From assembly GCA_963737545.1 (NCBI GenBank), contig CAVTTH010000003.1, positions 620,001 through 684,000 on the forward strand: a stretch of DNA of 64,000 nt, read 5' to 3'. The translations under genes were made by a program, and so were the position numbers. Numbering within the stretch: position 1 is the first letter of the stretch; each line of letters begins with the position of its first letter. This DNA is from CAVTTH01 sp963737545. GTDB lineage: Bacteria > Verrucomicrobiota > Verrucomicrobiia > Chthoniobacterales > UBA10450. Under the pieces are notes generated by a model. It had not been told where the DNA came from and did no database searches. It saw only the letters and a list, made by a program, of their open reading frames with translations. Below, piece after piece: positions 28,806-38,750 of this stretch.

Positions 28806-28840
28806 ATGACAAGTAACGGGTGACGAGTGACAAGTGAGGG

Positions 28841-30907
28841 GTGAAATGGACCGCTCTGCACAAATCGAAGCTGATTTGCGCGAGCGTGTTCGGCTCCGTC
28901 GTCTTACTCCTCCCGGCGAAGGCAGATGAAACTTCCCTCGAACGCGTGGTGGTCGAGGCCGATCGATTGCCCAATGCAGAATGGGGCGCGCCGTTCAGCA
29001 TTCAGCTGGTCGGCGAAGATGAACTTCGTCATGCGCCTGAGCTTCGGCTCGATGATATTCTGCGCGCGCAGGTGCCCGGTTTCAGTTTGTTCCGGCGCAA
29101 CGGCAGCCGCACCGCGAACCCAACAACGCAGGGTGTGACGCTCCGCAACTTCGGTCCGAGCGGCGCCGGACGCACGCTCGTTCTTCTCGACGGCATCCCG
29201 CTGAATGATCCATTCGCCGGCTATGTCTTGTGGAGTCAGGTGCCGCCAGCGTCGGTGGAATCGGTCCTGGTGAATCCGGGTGGCGGCGCGGGGTTGTTTG
29301 GGAACGCGGCACTCGCCGGAACGATTTTCATCGTGTCCAATCCGATGGATGCGACGTCGGCGCTCGCCGAGGGATTAGTCGGTAACGACGATACGTATGA
29401 AGCGACGCTCGACGCGGCGGTTGTTCAGCGAAAATTTGCCGCGGCGATCTTCGCGGATCGCTTTTCGACCGGCGGTTATCCGGTGATTGCAGCGGATCCA
29501 CGCGGCCGGGTCGACAACAACGCGAGCGCGGATTCCAATCTCGTCGACCTTAGAACCGAGTGGCAAATCAGCGACAACGCGTCGATCCGTCTGCGAGGGC
29601 GCTGGTTTGATGACGAACGCGGGAATGGAACGATCTTTACAAAGAACGAGACGACCGGAGAAGACATCAGTGCGGTGTTCACGGAAAAGTTTCCATCGCA
29701 ACAGGCCGAGCTGCAGCTAAGCGCATACGGACAATTTCGGCGGTTCAGCAGCACCTTTAGCTCGATCAACGCGGATCGCGATGTGGAGACACCGGCGCTG
29801 GACCAATACAATGTGCCGGCCGATGCCGCGGGCGGCAGCGCGGTCTGGAGCATGGCAGCAGGCGAACACCACATCGTTTTAGGCGGCGACACGCGCTGGG
29901 TCGAGGGTCAGACTAACGAGAGGTTTCTCTGGAACGGCATGGCGTTCCAGCGCCTGCGCCAGGCCGGCGGCGACCAGCTTTTCGCCGGTATCTTTGGCGA
30001 AGATACCTGGTCGGTTTCTTCGACCGCAACAATCGTCGGCGGTCTCCGCCTCGATCATTGGGAGCTTTTCGATGGATTCCGTAAGGAAACGGAACGCGCG
30101 ACCGGCGCCGTGATTACCGACTCACAATTTGCGGATCGCGATGGGAATGAAATCAATGGCCGCATCGGCACGCGCCTGAAAGCGACGGATGCACTCGCAG
30201 TGCGAGGTGCGTTTTACACTGGTTTCCGCGTGCCGACATTGAACGAGCTTTACCGGCCATTCCGCGTGGGCAACGACGTCACTAACGCAAATCCCGATTT
30301 GCAGCCGGAGCATCTCCTTGGCGGAGAAGTGGCGCTGGAATGGCAGGCGACACGCACGTTCCGCCTAACCGGAACCGGATTTCTCAATCGACTGGAGGAT
30401 GCGGTGAGCAACGTCACCATTGGCGCCAGTCCGGGCGGGGGTGTCTTACGACAACGTCAGAATGTCGATCTCGTCGTTGCTCCGGGTTTCGAAGCCATGG
30501 CCGAGTGGAACCTGATACCGTCGGTGCGATTGACGGGTGGCTATTTGTTCACCTATCCCACGATCGAGCAAGCCGCCGATCCCGCGCTCCAGGGAAAGTT
30601 GCTCGCGCAAACTCCGGAGAACGTTTTCACCGGCGGCATTGAGTGGACGCCAACGGCAAAGTGGCTGATCAACGCGCAGGTTCGCTACACTGGTCAGCAA
30701 TTTGAAGACGATCAAAATTCGCGAGTGCTCGCCACCTTTACCACCGTCGACGTAGCGTTGATGTACTACTTCTCGTCGCACGGCTCCGCTGCGATTCGCG
30801 TCGAAAACCTCTTCAATACGGAGATCGAAACCGGCAAATCGGCCGACGGGCTGATTTCGATCGGCGCGCCGCGGCTGGTCTCCCTGCAAATCCGATGGCA
30901 ACTCTGA
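28841..30907 (+). CDS. TonB-dependent outer-membrane receptor
   Basis: 688 residues from a GTG. A signal peptide ends near AKA (residue 28), and the mature N-terminus has a TonB-box-like stretch (LERVVVEADRLP). The plug domain is clear: LDDILRAQVPGFSLFRRNGS, GVTLRNFGPSGAGRTLVLLDGIPLNDPF, and GAGLFGNAALAGTIFIVS. The barrel ends in an aromatic-rich strand closing with LVSLQIRWQL. Such receptors import siderophores, cobalamin or large organic molecules. Nothing nearby identifies the ligand. The gene is convergent with the beta-propeller gene 23 bases downstream. Confidence 0.93.
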   Translation: MKWTALHKSKLICASVFGSVVLLLPAKADETSLERVVVEADRLPNAEWGAPFSIQLVGEDELRHAPELRLDDILRAQVPGFSLFRRNGSRTANPTTQGVTLRNFGPSGAGRTLVLLDGIPLNDPFAGYVLWSQVPPASVESVLVNPGGGAGLFGNAALAGTIFIVSNPMDATSALAEGLVGNDDTYEATLDAAVVQRKFAAAIFADRFSTGGYPVIAADPRGRVDNNASADSNLVDLRTEWQISDNASIRLRGRWFDDERGNGTIFTKNETTGEDISAVFTEKFPSQQAELQLSAYGQFRRFSSTFSSINADRDVETPALDQYNVPADAAGGSAVWSMAAGEHHIVLGGDTRWVEGQTNERFLWNGMAFQRLRQAGGDQLFAGIFGEDTWSVSSTATIVGGLRLDHWELFDGFRKETERATGAVITDSQFADRDGNEINGRIGTRLKATDALAVRGAFYTGFRVPTLNELYRPFRVGNDVTNANPDLQPEHLLGGEVALEWQATRTFRLTGTGFLNRLEDAVSNVTIGASPGGGVLRQRQNVDLVVAPGFEAMAEWNLIPSVRLTGGYLFTYPTIEQAADPALQGKLLAQTPENVFTGGIEWTPTAKWLINAQVRYTGQQFEDDQNSRVLATFTTVDVALMYYFSSHGSAAIRVENLFNTEIETGKSADGLISIGAPRLVSLQIRWQL

Positions 30908-30930
30908 GCTTGCGGAAAGTTCATCACTCG

Positions 30931-31959
30931 TTAGGGATTCGGAACAACCGCCACGCCCCACGGCCCGTCGCCGACTTTTATCCGCGTGATTTCTTTCCTG
31001 GATTTGACGTCGATCACTGAAATGTCGTTGGAGGCGCCGTTAGCCGTGTAAAGGCGCGAGCCGTCGGGACTCAAGGCTATGCCCCAGGCCCTACCCCCGA
31101 CCGGAATCATCGCCGCGACCTCATTTTTCGCCGTATCAATGACTGCCACTTGGTTTCCGCGGCCGGTCGAGACGTACAACTCCCGTCCATCCGGCGATAT
31201 CACGGTACCCATTGGCAACGATCCTTCCGGCAATTGGATTTTCGAAAGCAGCTTGTTCACACTCGTCTCGATCACCGCAACGCTACCGGCAGCCTCACAG
31301 GCGACGTAGGCCCGCGAGCCGTCCGGAGCAAAAGCAACCGATCGCGGGCGCGCCCCGACGCCGATTTTCGCCGCCACCCGTTGCTCGTTAGGCACAATGA
31401 CGAAGAGTTCGCCTTTTTCCTCGCACGTGACATAAACGTCGCCATTGCCCGGATTGACGCCGACCCCTTCCGGTTCCTCGGAGACTTTGATTTTCCCGCG
31501 CGGCTGGCCGGACTCCAGGTCGACAATCAAAGCGGTTGCGTCGTCCTCGTTCGCGATAAAAGCGAACTTGCCGTCCTTGCTGATGGCGAATTGCTCCGGA
31601 TCAGAACCGACGTGCCATCGTTGCACGAGTTTTCTGGAACTCGCATCAATCACAGCCAGAGCATCCGCAGTTTTATCGGCGGGCGCGCGCTCAGTATCGA
31701 CGCCGGGCGCCATGCGCGGCGACCCGCTCAATACCAGATAGACACGCTTGCCGTCCGGCGAACGGTGAATGCCGCGCGGCCGTTTGCCCACTGGAACCGT
31801 CGCCACCACAGCATTCGTCTGACCATCAATGATCGAGACATCGCCGGAGCGTTCGTTACTCACGTAAATCGCGAACGCATTCGGCTCTGCGGCGCGCACA
31901 AGCGCGACGGCAAATGCAAATACGATCAGGCCGGCGAGAACGCATCGCGACTTCATCAT
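30931..31959 (-). CDS. YVTN-type beta-propeller protein, secreted
   Basis: 342 residues from ATG 31959 (31956 is also possible); this start gives a signal peptide (MMKSRCVLAGLIVFAFAVALVRA), whereas the longer frame to 32037 does not. Seven-bladed repeat pattern: AIYVSNERSGDVSIIDGQTN, RGIHRSPDGKRVYL, GKFAFIANEDDATALIVDL, GNGDVYVTCEEKGELFVI, SRAYVACEAAGSVAVIE, GRELYVSTGRGNQVAVIDTA, SRLYTANGASNDISVIDV. Probably a periplasmic or surface scaffold; enzymatic activity is not evident. The stop codon TAA lies inside a CCTAACGA octamer. It is downstream of the larger propeller/dockerin protein on the same strand. Confidence 0.85.
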   Translation of the reverse strand: MMKSRCVLAGLIVFAFAVALVRAAEPNAFAIYVSNERSGDVSIIDGQTNAVVATVPVGKRPRGIHRSPDGKRVYLVLSGSPRMAPGVDTERAPADKTADALAVIDASSRKLVQRWHVGSDPEQFAISKDGKFAFIANEDDATALIVDLESGQPRGKIKVSEEPEGVGVNPGNGDVYVTCEEKGELFVIVPNEQRVAAKIGVGARPRSVAFAPDGSRAYVACEAAGSVAVIETSVNKLLSKIQLPEGSLPMGTVISPDGRELYVSTGRGNQVAVIDTAKNEVAAMIPVGGRAWGIALSPDGSRLYTANGASNDISVIDVKSRKEITRIKVGDGPWGVAVVPNP

Positions 31960-32021
31960 CCCACCGATAAGGCGGGATGGATCAGGACGCCAGACCCTTA
32001 ATTTAGCGACCAGCGCGATGA

Positions 32022-34208
32022 TCAATCGCCATGCCAATTCTGATGGGACAGCGCGCGCGCATCGCTGATTGAACGAGTTTTCTTCTCTGCGCTCCGGTGA
32101 CGTTTATCGCGACTTGCGCCCTCTTTTGACTTCGGAGGCAGACCTGTGCCAGCGTTTGATTTGACCTGCGCTACGTCCGCTGCGTCGATGAAACCGTTAA
32201 CCGTTACATCAGAGCGGAAGTTTACGGATGTCACGTCCTGACCGGCCTGCGCCTTGGTCACCGCGACATCGCTCGCGTTTACCGCGCCGTTTGCATTGAC
32301 ATCGCCTAACAACACGCTCATCGGAACCACGATATTGCCGTAACCAACCCCGTCAGTCACACCGTTCAAAGTAACGTTGATGGTCTGGGCGTTGGCCACA
32401 TTGGTCAGCGGCACGGTCACACTATTTCCATTAACAGTAACCATCCCACCATTGCTGACTCCGCCGCTGCCGATGTCCGCCGTGCCCGAGGTCACCTGTG
32501 CCTGAGTATCTCCGGTCACATTGACCGAGGCGCCAAAGGTAAGCACCACCTCGTAATCGTTTGTCGCTCCACCGCTGCGGCATTCGATGCCGGGTGTGCC
32601 AGTGAGCGGCAGGTTCACATCGAAATCGCCGGCTGCGCCGTGGGTTTTCCTCGAGACTGCGCCGGTTGGTATCGGAGGAATTTGCGGAACGTTAAAAGCA
32701 TACACTTTGTTGTCGGCCGCGACGTAGATGCGTCCGCGAGCAGCAATGGCGTTGGCGTTGTACCCGCGTGTTCCGGTCATTAATTCGTTTGCGCCTCCGC
32801 CATTGTAAACGACCGCGCCGGTGTCTCCATTGTAACCATGCAATCGCTGGTCGCCGCCGGAACCGACGACCCACACAATCGTGTTATTCGTGCCATCGGT
32901 CGTAGTGACAAAAGGCGAACTGCGACCGCTCTGGCCTGTCACACTCCACCCCGTAGTGATCGTTGGCGGATTAGTAGCGGTAATGCGAAAGGCGATGGTC
33001 GCGCTGCTACTGGCGCGAAAAACGACATACGTACCCAGAGCTGCCCGGTAGGTGGCTGCCGCCTGAATGATCGAGCTCGTGCCGACCAGCGACGAAGCCA
33101 CCGGCGCGCTGATCCCACCGAGATTGTCACGATTGAGCAAATAGGCAGTGCGATCTTTGCCTAAGGCAACCACCAAATGAGTTGGCGTGGCACCGGGCAC
33201 ATCCACGAGGATCGCACCAGACCCGCCGAGATCGGTGTCGCCGTTGTCCAGCGAGAGCCAGTTAGTCGGTGCCCAATAGTCGGTGGTCGAGCCGCTAAAG
33301 ACTGGGCCCGGTTGTAAACGAACGACCGCTTCGCCACCTCCCCACACTCCTCCCGTCCCAAAGGTGTTCCCGGTAACAACGAACGTATCTGTTCCGTCGC
33401 TGGCAACCCCACCCGGTCCCCACACGCCGCCGCCCATCGCTGTCGTAGCCCAGGCCATCACACTGGCAGGATTATTCATCTGCACGCCGACGAGCCAGCC
33501 GTGATAGCTTCCGCAGTCGCCGAAACGTCCGCCGTAGGGCACATAAACAGTGTTACCCACGACGGCGAGTGCGGCTCGTTCGCCTTGGATGGATGAAGTA
33601 AAAGTCGTCCCTCCTGAGACGGCAGTGGCACTCACATCCACCGGCCAGCCGGGGTTGATGTTACTCGTGTCCACATTGATTGAGAAGATGAGGTGCTTAA
33701 AAACACCAGCGCTTGGCGTCGTCTCTGCATCCAGGAAAAGCGAGCGCGAAGCGAGGTCCACGACCGGCGTGCCGGTAATGCCAACGGGATTAACATTGCC
33801 GCACGGGAGACCCGACGTCACGGGCGTGCCGACGTTCCGTTGCCAAATGATCGCGCCGGTTGTGGCATTGAGTGCGTAAACGTTGTTCGATTCGGTCACT
33901 GCGATGACCATCGGCCCGCTCGGGCCGCCTTCGATGTAAAGCGGCTGGGCGTAAACGTTGCCGACTATCGTACCGGTAAAGTTCAGATCGCGCGTCACGT
34001 TCGCCGCATTGGCGCGGGTAAACGCTGGATCAACGTAAAGACCGTCACGTGAATCATGGTTGTGATGCTGAGTAACGTTGACCGCCGCATTTGCCGGAAG
34101 AACTGCGCTGAAAACAGCGGCGCCTAGACCGGCAACAACGAGTGAGAAAGTGGATAAGGGATATTTCACGTTAAGGCTCGATAATACTTCACTTCCGCTC
34201 CATCTCAA
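32022..34208 (-). CDS. PQQ-like beta-propeller protein with C-terminal dockerin-like module
   Basis: 728 residues. A hydrophobic signal region (FSLVVAGLGAAVFSAVLPANA) is followed by propeller repeats typical of the PQQ-like fold (NVYALNATTGAIIWQRNVG, TVYVPYGGRFGDCGSYHGWL, RIYVAADNKVYAF). No residues of a PQQ dehydrogenase active site are recognised, so it is probably structural. The last 200 residues hold a beta domain (KTHGAAGDFDVNLPL, VTVPLTNVANAQTINVTLNG) and two Ca-binding dockerin-like repeats (GDVNANGAVNASDV; SDVTVNGFIDAADVAQVKS). The same module ends the glycine-rich protein at 60741, pointing to a shared sorting or anchoring signal. A basic tail of about 40 residues follows the module. 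Confidence 0.82.
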   Translation of the reverse strand: MRWSGSEVLSSLNVKYPLSTFSLVVAGLGAAVFSAVLPANAAVNVTQHHNHDSRDGLYVDPAFTRANAANVTRDLNFTGTIVGNVYAQPLYIEGGPSGPMVIAVTESNNVYALNATTGAIIWQRNVGTPVTSGLPCGNVNPVGITGTPVVDLASRSLFLDAETTPSAGVFKHLIFSINVDTSNINPGWPVDVSATAVSGGTTFTSSIQGERAALAVVGNTVYVPYGGRFGDCGSYHGWLVGVQMNNPASVMAWATTAMGGGVWGPGGVASDGTDTFVVTGNTFGTGGVWGGGEAVVRLQPGPVFSGSTTDYWAPTNWLSLDNGDTDLGGSGAILVDVPGATPTHLVVALGKDRTAYLLNRDNLGGISAPVASSLVGTSSIIQAAATYRAALGTYVVFRASSSATIAFRITATNPPTITTGWSVTGQSGRSSPFVTTTDGTNNTIVWVVGSGGDQRLHGYNGDTGAVVYNGGGANELMTGTRGYNANAIAARGRIYVAADNKVYAFNVPQIPPIPTGAVSRKTHGAAGDFDVNLPLTGTPGIECRSGGATNDYEVVLTFGASVNVTGDTQAQVTSGTADIGSGGVSNGGMVTVNGNSVTVPLTNVANAQTINVTLNGVTDGVGYGNIVVPMSVLLGDVNANGAVNASDVAVTKAQAGQDVTSVNFRSDVTVNGFIDAADVAQVKSNAGTGLPPKSKEGASRDKRHRSAEKKTRSISDARALSHQNWHGD

Positions 34209-34301
34209 CGCGCTGCTGTTTTTTCATCCGACGCGATACCGCAGCGGTCTCGAGCCAATCCGCTGACATAACATTTCGCCATTGATGATACAGTCGCGGC
34301 C

Positions 34302-35438
34302 ATGTCGGATCGTCTTGGCATGGATACGTCGCGGCCGTTTTTTTCCCGGGTCGACAGTTTGCGCATCCTCGGCGCTCTCGCTGTCGCCGGCTATCATCTC
34401 TCCGGCTGGAACCTCAACGGAGTTGCGCTGTTTCCCCATACGCCCTGGCCGCACGTCGGCGATTGGCAGAATTTTGTCGGACGACTGGCGCTCGCGTTCT
34501 TCCCCGGCCGCAGCGCCCTGATGATGTTCTTCGTCATCAGCGGCCTGGTGCTTTATGTGTCGCTGCAATACGGCCCGCAGAATATCGTGGCGGCGGCGCG
34601 GCGTTTCTTCACCGCCCGGATTTTTCGCATCTATCCGATCGTCGTGTTCGGCACGGCGCTGAGCGCAGCCATCCATGGCGGCCATTTGCCACCGAGCGCT
34701 GGCGGTGCGCCGCTGACGGTCACGACTTTCTTCGCCCATTGCCTGCTGCTCGACGTTTCGGCCAATCCGACGCTATGGGCGTTGCAGGTTGAAGTGCTGG
34801 CCGCGCCCGTGATCGTAGCGGTGTTCTTCATGGAGCGACGGTTCGGGAGTACTGCGATCGCCGCGCTTGCGATCGCGACCACTGCGCTGTCGTTCTCCGG
34901 TCACTGGGCGCTATGGCCGCCGTTCTCCCATCACATCTACGCATTCATTGTCGGCATGCTCGTGCCGACCTTTGGCCGCCAGTTCGTCGGCAAACTGTCG
35001 CGAGGCGCCTGCGGCGGAGTGTTGCTTGCAGCGCTGGCCGGCCTTTTCCTGCCGGGTCCGCTCCTCGGCATCTATTCGCAATGGAGCGCGCTGTTTGAGA
35101 CCTACGCGGCGTTCACGCTGGTCGCCTTGGTCGCCTACCGAGCCGACACGCCGGGAACCCACTGGCTCAATTGGACACCGATCAACCGCGTCGGCCTTGC
35201 CGCGGGCAGCTATTATGTCCTGCACGTGCCGCTCTTGCCCTGGGCGCTCGCGCTCGTCGGCGCTGGGATTCCCATGGCCTGGAGCGTCGCCGCCCCGATG
35301 CCGGTCGGCTTCCTTGCAACGATTTTGACGCTAGGTTTGATCGTACCGGCCGCGCTCGTTAGTTTTCGTTTCATTGAAGCACCCGGCATCGCGCTTGGCC
35401 GCCGAATCATCCGCCGTCGCGCCCTAACCAAAGCCTGA
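34302..35438 (+). CDS. Acyltransferase-3 family integral membrane protein
   Basis: 378 residues, about ten hydrophobic segments. The N-terminal signature RVDSLRILGALAVAGYHLSGW includes the conserved His that begins the OafA/NodX-type active site, followed by FFVISGLVLYVS and the Arg-rich RRFFTARIFRIYPIV loop. C-terminal segment SYYVLHVPLLPWALAL is also typical. These enzymes O-acylate surface glycans or lipids at the inner membrane. It stands alone between two minus-strand clusters, and its very GC-rich codon choice looks somewhat different from its neighbours, which could reflect transfer (inference). Confidence 0.85.
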   Translation: MSDRLGMDTSRPFFSRVDSLRILGALAVAGYHLSGWNLNGVALFPHTPWPHVGDWQNFVGRLALAFFPGRSALMMFFVISGLVLYVSLQYGPQNIVAAARRFFTARIFRIYPIVVFGTALSAAIHGGHLPPSAGGAPLTVTTFFAHCLLLDVSANPTLWALQVEVLAAPVIVAVFFMERRFGSTAIAALAIATTALSFSGHWALWPPFSHHIYAFIVGMLVPTFGRQFVGKLSRGACGGVLLAALAGLFLPGPLLGIYSQWSALFETYAAFTLVALVAYRADTPGTHWLNWTPINRVGLAAGSYYVLHVPLLPWALALVGAGIPMAWSVAAPMPVGFLATILTLGLIVPAALVSFRFIEAPGIALGRRIIRRRALTKA

Positions 35439-35488
35439 CGGGACACTCGTTTCGGGATCTGAAATCTTCGCCGATCTGCGGACGAAAC

Positions 35489-37408
35489 TCAGCTCTCTTC
35501 GATGGCGTGGCCGACTGGCTGTCTGGCCGGGCGGGATGCTGCCGGCGATTTGAGTGGGTCGAGCTGGCTGCGCCATACGTGCGCCGGGAGCGCGCCGATG
35601 AGCATGAAAACCAGCTGGCTCGCACAAAAGCCGATCAGCCACGGAAAAGCGCTTTCCATGAAACCGTAGGAATGCAGCCCGATGCCGAGCATGTTGACGC
35701 CGAACCACGACCATGCGGTCACGACATTACCGAAGACGGTCAGCACCATGAGACCGCGCTGCCTAACGAGTCCTCCCCAGCGCGCGTGGAGAATGATCGC
35801 ATTCCAGAGCACGATGAGGAGCGCGCCGTTTTCCTTCGGGTCCCAACCCCAGAAGCGCCCCCATGATTGATCGGCCCAGATGCCGCCGAGAATGGTGCCG
35901 ACAAAACTGAAGAGGGTGGCGAAGCAGACGATCCCGTAAACCATCCGCGCGAGAGACTGCGCTGTCGCGCGATCGAGCGAGGAGGTGAGCGCGCCTCTGA
36001 CGATGTACGTGAGCGCGAGAAATCCGGCGAGGAAAGTGGACGCGTATCCGAGCGTGACGCAGACGACGTGCGTCGCCAGCCAGCCGTTGGTATCGAGCAC
36101 CGCGCGCATCATTTCCATGGTGTCGCCGTCCATCGAGAGATGATGCGCGATGAGGAGGGTGACAAATCCGAGGATGGAAGCGGTCGCGCTGCCGATGCCG
36201 TTGCGATAAAAGCGCTCAAGCAAAATTCCCAGCAAGACCACGCCCCAGCCGATGAAAACGGCGGAGGAATAAAGATTGGTCACAGGCGGGCGGCCTTCCA
36301 GATACATCCGGGTGATCAATCCGGCGGTGTGGATGACGAAGGTGAAAAGAAGCAGCGCGTAGGCATAACGGCCGAGCGTTTCCGGCCTAACGAGCCAGGA
36401 GGCGCAGGCCAGAATGAAGATCAAAACGTAGAGCACCATCGCGCCGTAAAACGGCTGCAGTTGATTGAAGACCGACTCAACGTTCGCCTTCCGCACCCGG
36501 CCCGGCAGGTTCTGCTTCAGCCAGTCCGAATAATCATCGAGCGTTTTGTTGAACGTGGCGGGATCGTCGGCCGCGAACGCCGTCGCCATCGCGGCGTAGG
36601 CCGGCACCGCCGGATGCATCTTTCCATCGGTCAGGAAAAGAAGCAGACTCTCGCCCATCTTCCGCCACCGCAACGGATCGTCGTTAGGCGGAAACGGCGG
36701 AATCGGATAAAAATAGCCGGCCTCGGCGAGGAACCCCAGATTCTGCAACGCATCAGCCGAGATCCCGCTGTTCATCGGAACCGGCGAGGGCCGGATGTTC
36801 TTCACCAGATCGTCGATCTGACTCTTGAAATCCTCCGTCCCTTTGACCTCGAGACTGTTCTCGAGCTGGTGATAAAGCGTCAGCCGCTCATAAAGTTTGA
36901 TGATGTCGCGCTGAAAGGGCGAGCGCAGTTGCGCATCCACTTTTTGCGCGAGCGCGGCCTGTTGTTCGATGTTCTGCAGATGAGAGAAGAGTTCGCGAAA
37001 GGACCAATATTTATCAGGGTCTGGCAACATGCCCAAGGCCGCTAGAAAAGAGGAACCCTTTGCCTTTGTCGGCGCTCGGCCGAGCGCGGTTCGTGTTTCC
37101 AGATTGCGAATGACGAAGATCTTTTGCTGATCCGCCTCATCCGGTTTCATCAACACCTCCGCCAGCCAATCCATTGGGGTCAGCTCGCCGTGGTCGGTGC
37201 GTAGCGTTTGGTTCCCATGAATAATCAGAAGCGAATTGCGCGCGACGGTATCGAGCGGCTTGATCCGGCCGTTGAGGAGCAACGGCAGCCGGCCAAACTT
37301 CTGCATCTCGAATCCGCCACGGGTGTCGTGTTGAAAAAGCGGCGACAGCACATAAATGGCCGCCGCCGCGACGGCGACCCAGATTCCGATTGAGCCCGTC
37401 TTTTTCAT
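35489..37408 (-). CDS. ccsA: Cytochrome c biogenesis protein, CcsA/ResC type
   Basis: 639 residues from ATG 37408, which overlaps the resB stop (ATGA). The N-terminal third is a soluble/periplasmic extension with one anchor (IGIWVAVAAAAIYVLSPLF). Membrane segments begin at about residue 330, and the C-terminal domain carries the WWD heme-handling motif WGRFWGWDPKENGAL, with conserved His in HTAGLITRMYLEGRPPVTN, IAHHLSMDGD and near ATHVVC. With ResB it forms the system II heme export and ligation complex for c-type cytochromes. The long N-terminal extension is typical of CcsA from Bacteroidota/Verrucomicrobiota-like lineages (family knowledge). Confidence 0.9.
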   Translation of the reverse strand: MKKTGSIGIWVAVAAAAIYVLSPLFQHDTRGGFEMQKFGRLPLLLNGRIKPLDTVARNSLLIIHGNQTLRTDHGELTPMDWLAEVLMKPDEADQQKIFVIRNLETRTALGRAPTKAKGSSFLAALGMLPDPDKYWSFRELFSHLQNIEQQAALAQKVDAQLRSPFQRDIIKLYERLTLYHQLENSLEVKGTEDFKSQIDDLVKNIRPSPVPMNSGISADALQNLGFLAEAGYFYPIPPFPPNDDPLRWRKMGESLLLFLTDGKMHPAVPAYAAMATAFAADDPATFNKTLDDYSDWLKQNLPGRVRKANVESVFNQLQPFYGAMVLYVLIFILACASWLVRPETLGRYAYALLLFTFVIHTAGLITRMYLEGRPPVTNLYSSAVFIGWGVVLLGILLERFYRNGIGSATASILGFVTLLIAHHLSMDGDTMEMMRAVLDTNGWLATHVVCVTLGYASTFLAGFLALTYIVRGALTSSLDRATAQSLARMVYGIVCFATLFSFVGTILGGIWADQSWGRFWGWDPKENGALLIVLWNAIILHARWGGLVRQRGLMVLTVFGNVVTAWSWFGVNMLGIGLHSYGFMESAFPWLIGFCASQLVFMLIGALPAHVWRSQLDPLKSPAASRPARQPVGHAIEES

Positions 37409-38511
37409 TGGCTCCTCTTTTTCACAAAGCCGAAGAGGTGCATCGAGAACTGGGTGACCAATCCGAGCGCGACGAGGCCGCACGCAATGTAGGGCAGGAG
37501 CATCGCCGGATTTCTCACCACTTGCAGGATGGTGGTCTTGTCGTTGTTATCGAAGCCCGCCTGGTAAAAGGTGAAGCCGCGATAACGCAGTGGATCGTTC
37601 ATCGAGATCAATACCTCGCGATCTTCGTTCCGCTCGGAATCGAGCAAACGGATGCGGCTGGAGAAATTTTTCGGAATGTCGGTCCCGGCGTAACGATCAT
37701 GCCGGAAATCGAGAAGCTTGAGGGCAAACTGCTTGTAGAACCGCCGCTGCCGCATGACCAGCTCGTAGGTGTGATCGTTGACAGTGAAAGACTGCGGCTC
37801 AGCAATCGCGTTCGAGACGAGCCATGTCCCTAACGAACTATTCACTCCGTTCACCTCGACAAACGCGGCGCTGATGTCGCGTTCGTCGTCCTTCACCGTG
37901 CGCGGCACTTCTGTGATCGCCATGTTCGGGCCGAAACCGCTGGTGGCTTGCGATGGCGGCGCGTTCGGCTCCTGCGCGCGCATGGCAATGTGCGAGTTTG
38001 GCAGGAAACGCTGGATGTTGAGCGTGAAGGGCAGCGTTGGATTCTGGATCGTGCCGCCGCGCGCGAGTCTCTTTTCCGGAATCGCCACCACCTGATCGTA
38101 TTCAGGATTGGTCACGTCGATCACCGCCAGTTCGACTTCGCGTGTTTCCTCGGAATAACCGAGCGTCTGACCTTCATCCATTCGCATTTGCGTTTCACGC
38201 GCGAAGAGTCCGGTCAGCAACTGACCGATGAGCAACAGGATTACGCCGAGATGCAGGAGGATAATGCCGGCCTTTTTTTTCGAGAACTGAAACCGCGTCG
38301 CGTGCGCCGCGATCAAATTCACCAGCAGCACCGTCCCGAGCAGATAGCCACCGGGCAGGATCGGAATTTTCCAATCCGCTCCCCGTGGCGACCAGAAGAC
38401 AAACAAGCTTTGAAAATACTTCGCCTGCACCGCGTGAATTCCGAGATGCACCTGCGCCAGCGTCCCGAGCAGAACCAGCAACATGCCGATCCCGAGACAG
38501 ACGACTGTCAA
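37405..38511 (-). CDS. resB: Cytochrome c biogenesis protein, ResB-like
   Basis: About 368 residues. It contains membrane segments LGIGMLLVLLGTLAQVHLGI, GGYLLGTVLLVNLIAAH and KAGIILLHLGVILLLIGQLL, a large periplasmic part ending in the conserved DPLRYRGFTFYQAGFD, and a last membrane segment. Partner of the coupled ccsA. The start is unclear: the best in-frame codon is a TTG at 38511 within the first membrane helix, an in-frame stop lies about 26 codons upstream (near 38588), and an ATG in the neighbouring frame at about 38580 would fit a normal N-terminus. A small upstream frameshift or a non-standard start is possible. Confidence 0.85.
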   Translation of the reverse strand: MTVVCLGIGMLLVLLGTLAQVHLGIHAVQAKYFQSLFVFWSPRGADWKIPILPGGYLLGTVLLVNLIAAHATRFQFSKKKAGIILLHLGVILLLIGQLLTGLFARETQMRMDEGQTLGYSEETREVELAVIDVTNPEYDQVVAIPEKRLARGGTIQNPTLPFTLNIQRFLPNSHIAMRAQEPNAPPSQATSGFGPNMAITEVPRTVKDDERDISAAFVEVNGVNSSLGTWLVSNAIAEPQSFTVNDHTYELVMRQRRFYKQFALKLLDFRHDRYAGTDIPKNFSSRIRLLDSERNEDREVLISMNDPLRYRGFTFYQAGFDNNDKTTILQVVRNPAMLLPYIACGLVALGLVTQFSMHLFGFVKKRSQ

Positions 38512-38588
38512 ACGGAGCGAGGCGAGGACGTGCAGAGGCGACCTCGCGAAGGCGGAACTGGTTGGCGGTGCTGGCGGACATCAGGGAA

Positions 38589-38750
38589 ATGACGAATGAC
38601 CGCCTCGCCGGACTCGGGCGGCAGAGATGACGAATGACGAATCGAACCCCAGGCGTGAACAACAAAGCGACGTGGCCGAGCGGCGGATCGTTCCGCCTTC
38701 GAGCTTCGTCATTGTTTCGGGCTTCGTCATTCGGATTTCGTCATTCGTTA
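38589..38750 (-). repeat. Short ATGACGAATGAC repeats, direct and inverted
   Basis: The spacer between the lipoprotein gene and resB holds atgacgaatgac at 38589-38600 and 38627-38638, and three inverted relatives (cttcgtcatt, cttcgtcattcgg, tttcgtcattcg) at 38704-38747. The opposing arms could fold into a long stem. The leftmost copy sits where the resB start is expected, and the inverted set ends exactly at the stop of the lipoprotein gene. Confidence 0.6.

Noticed and set aside
32022..34208. PQQ-dependent alcohol dehydrogenase
   Set aside because: The propeller fold is similar, but no Cys-Cys disulfide ring, catalytic Asp or metal-site pattern is recognised and the C-terminus is dockerin-like.
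35867..37045. A 392-residue open frame on the plus strand
   Set aside because: Lies wholly antisense to ccsA, is dominated by Arg/Glu/Asp/Gln typical of a shadow frame, and has no domain signature.
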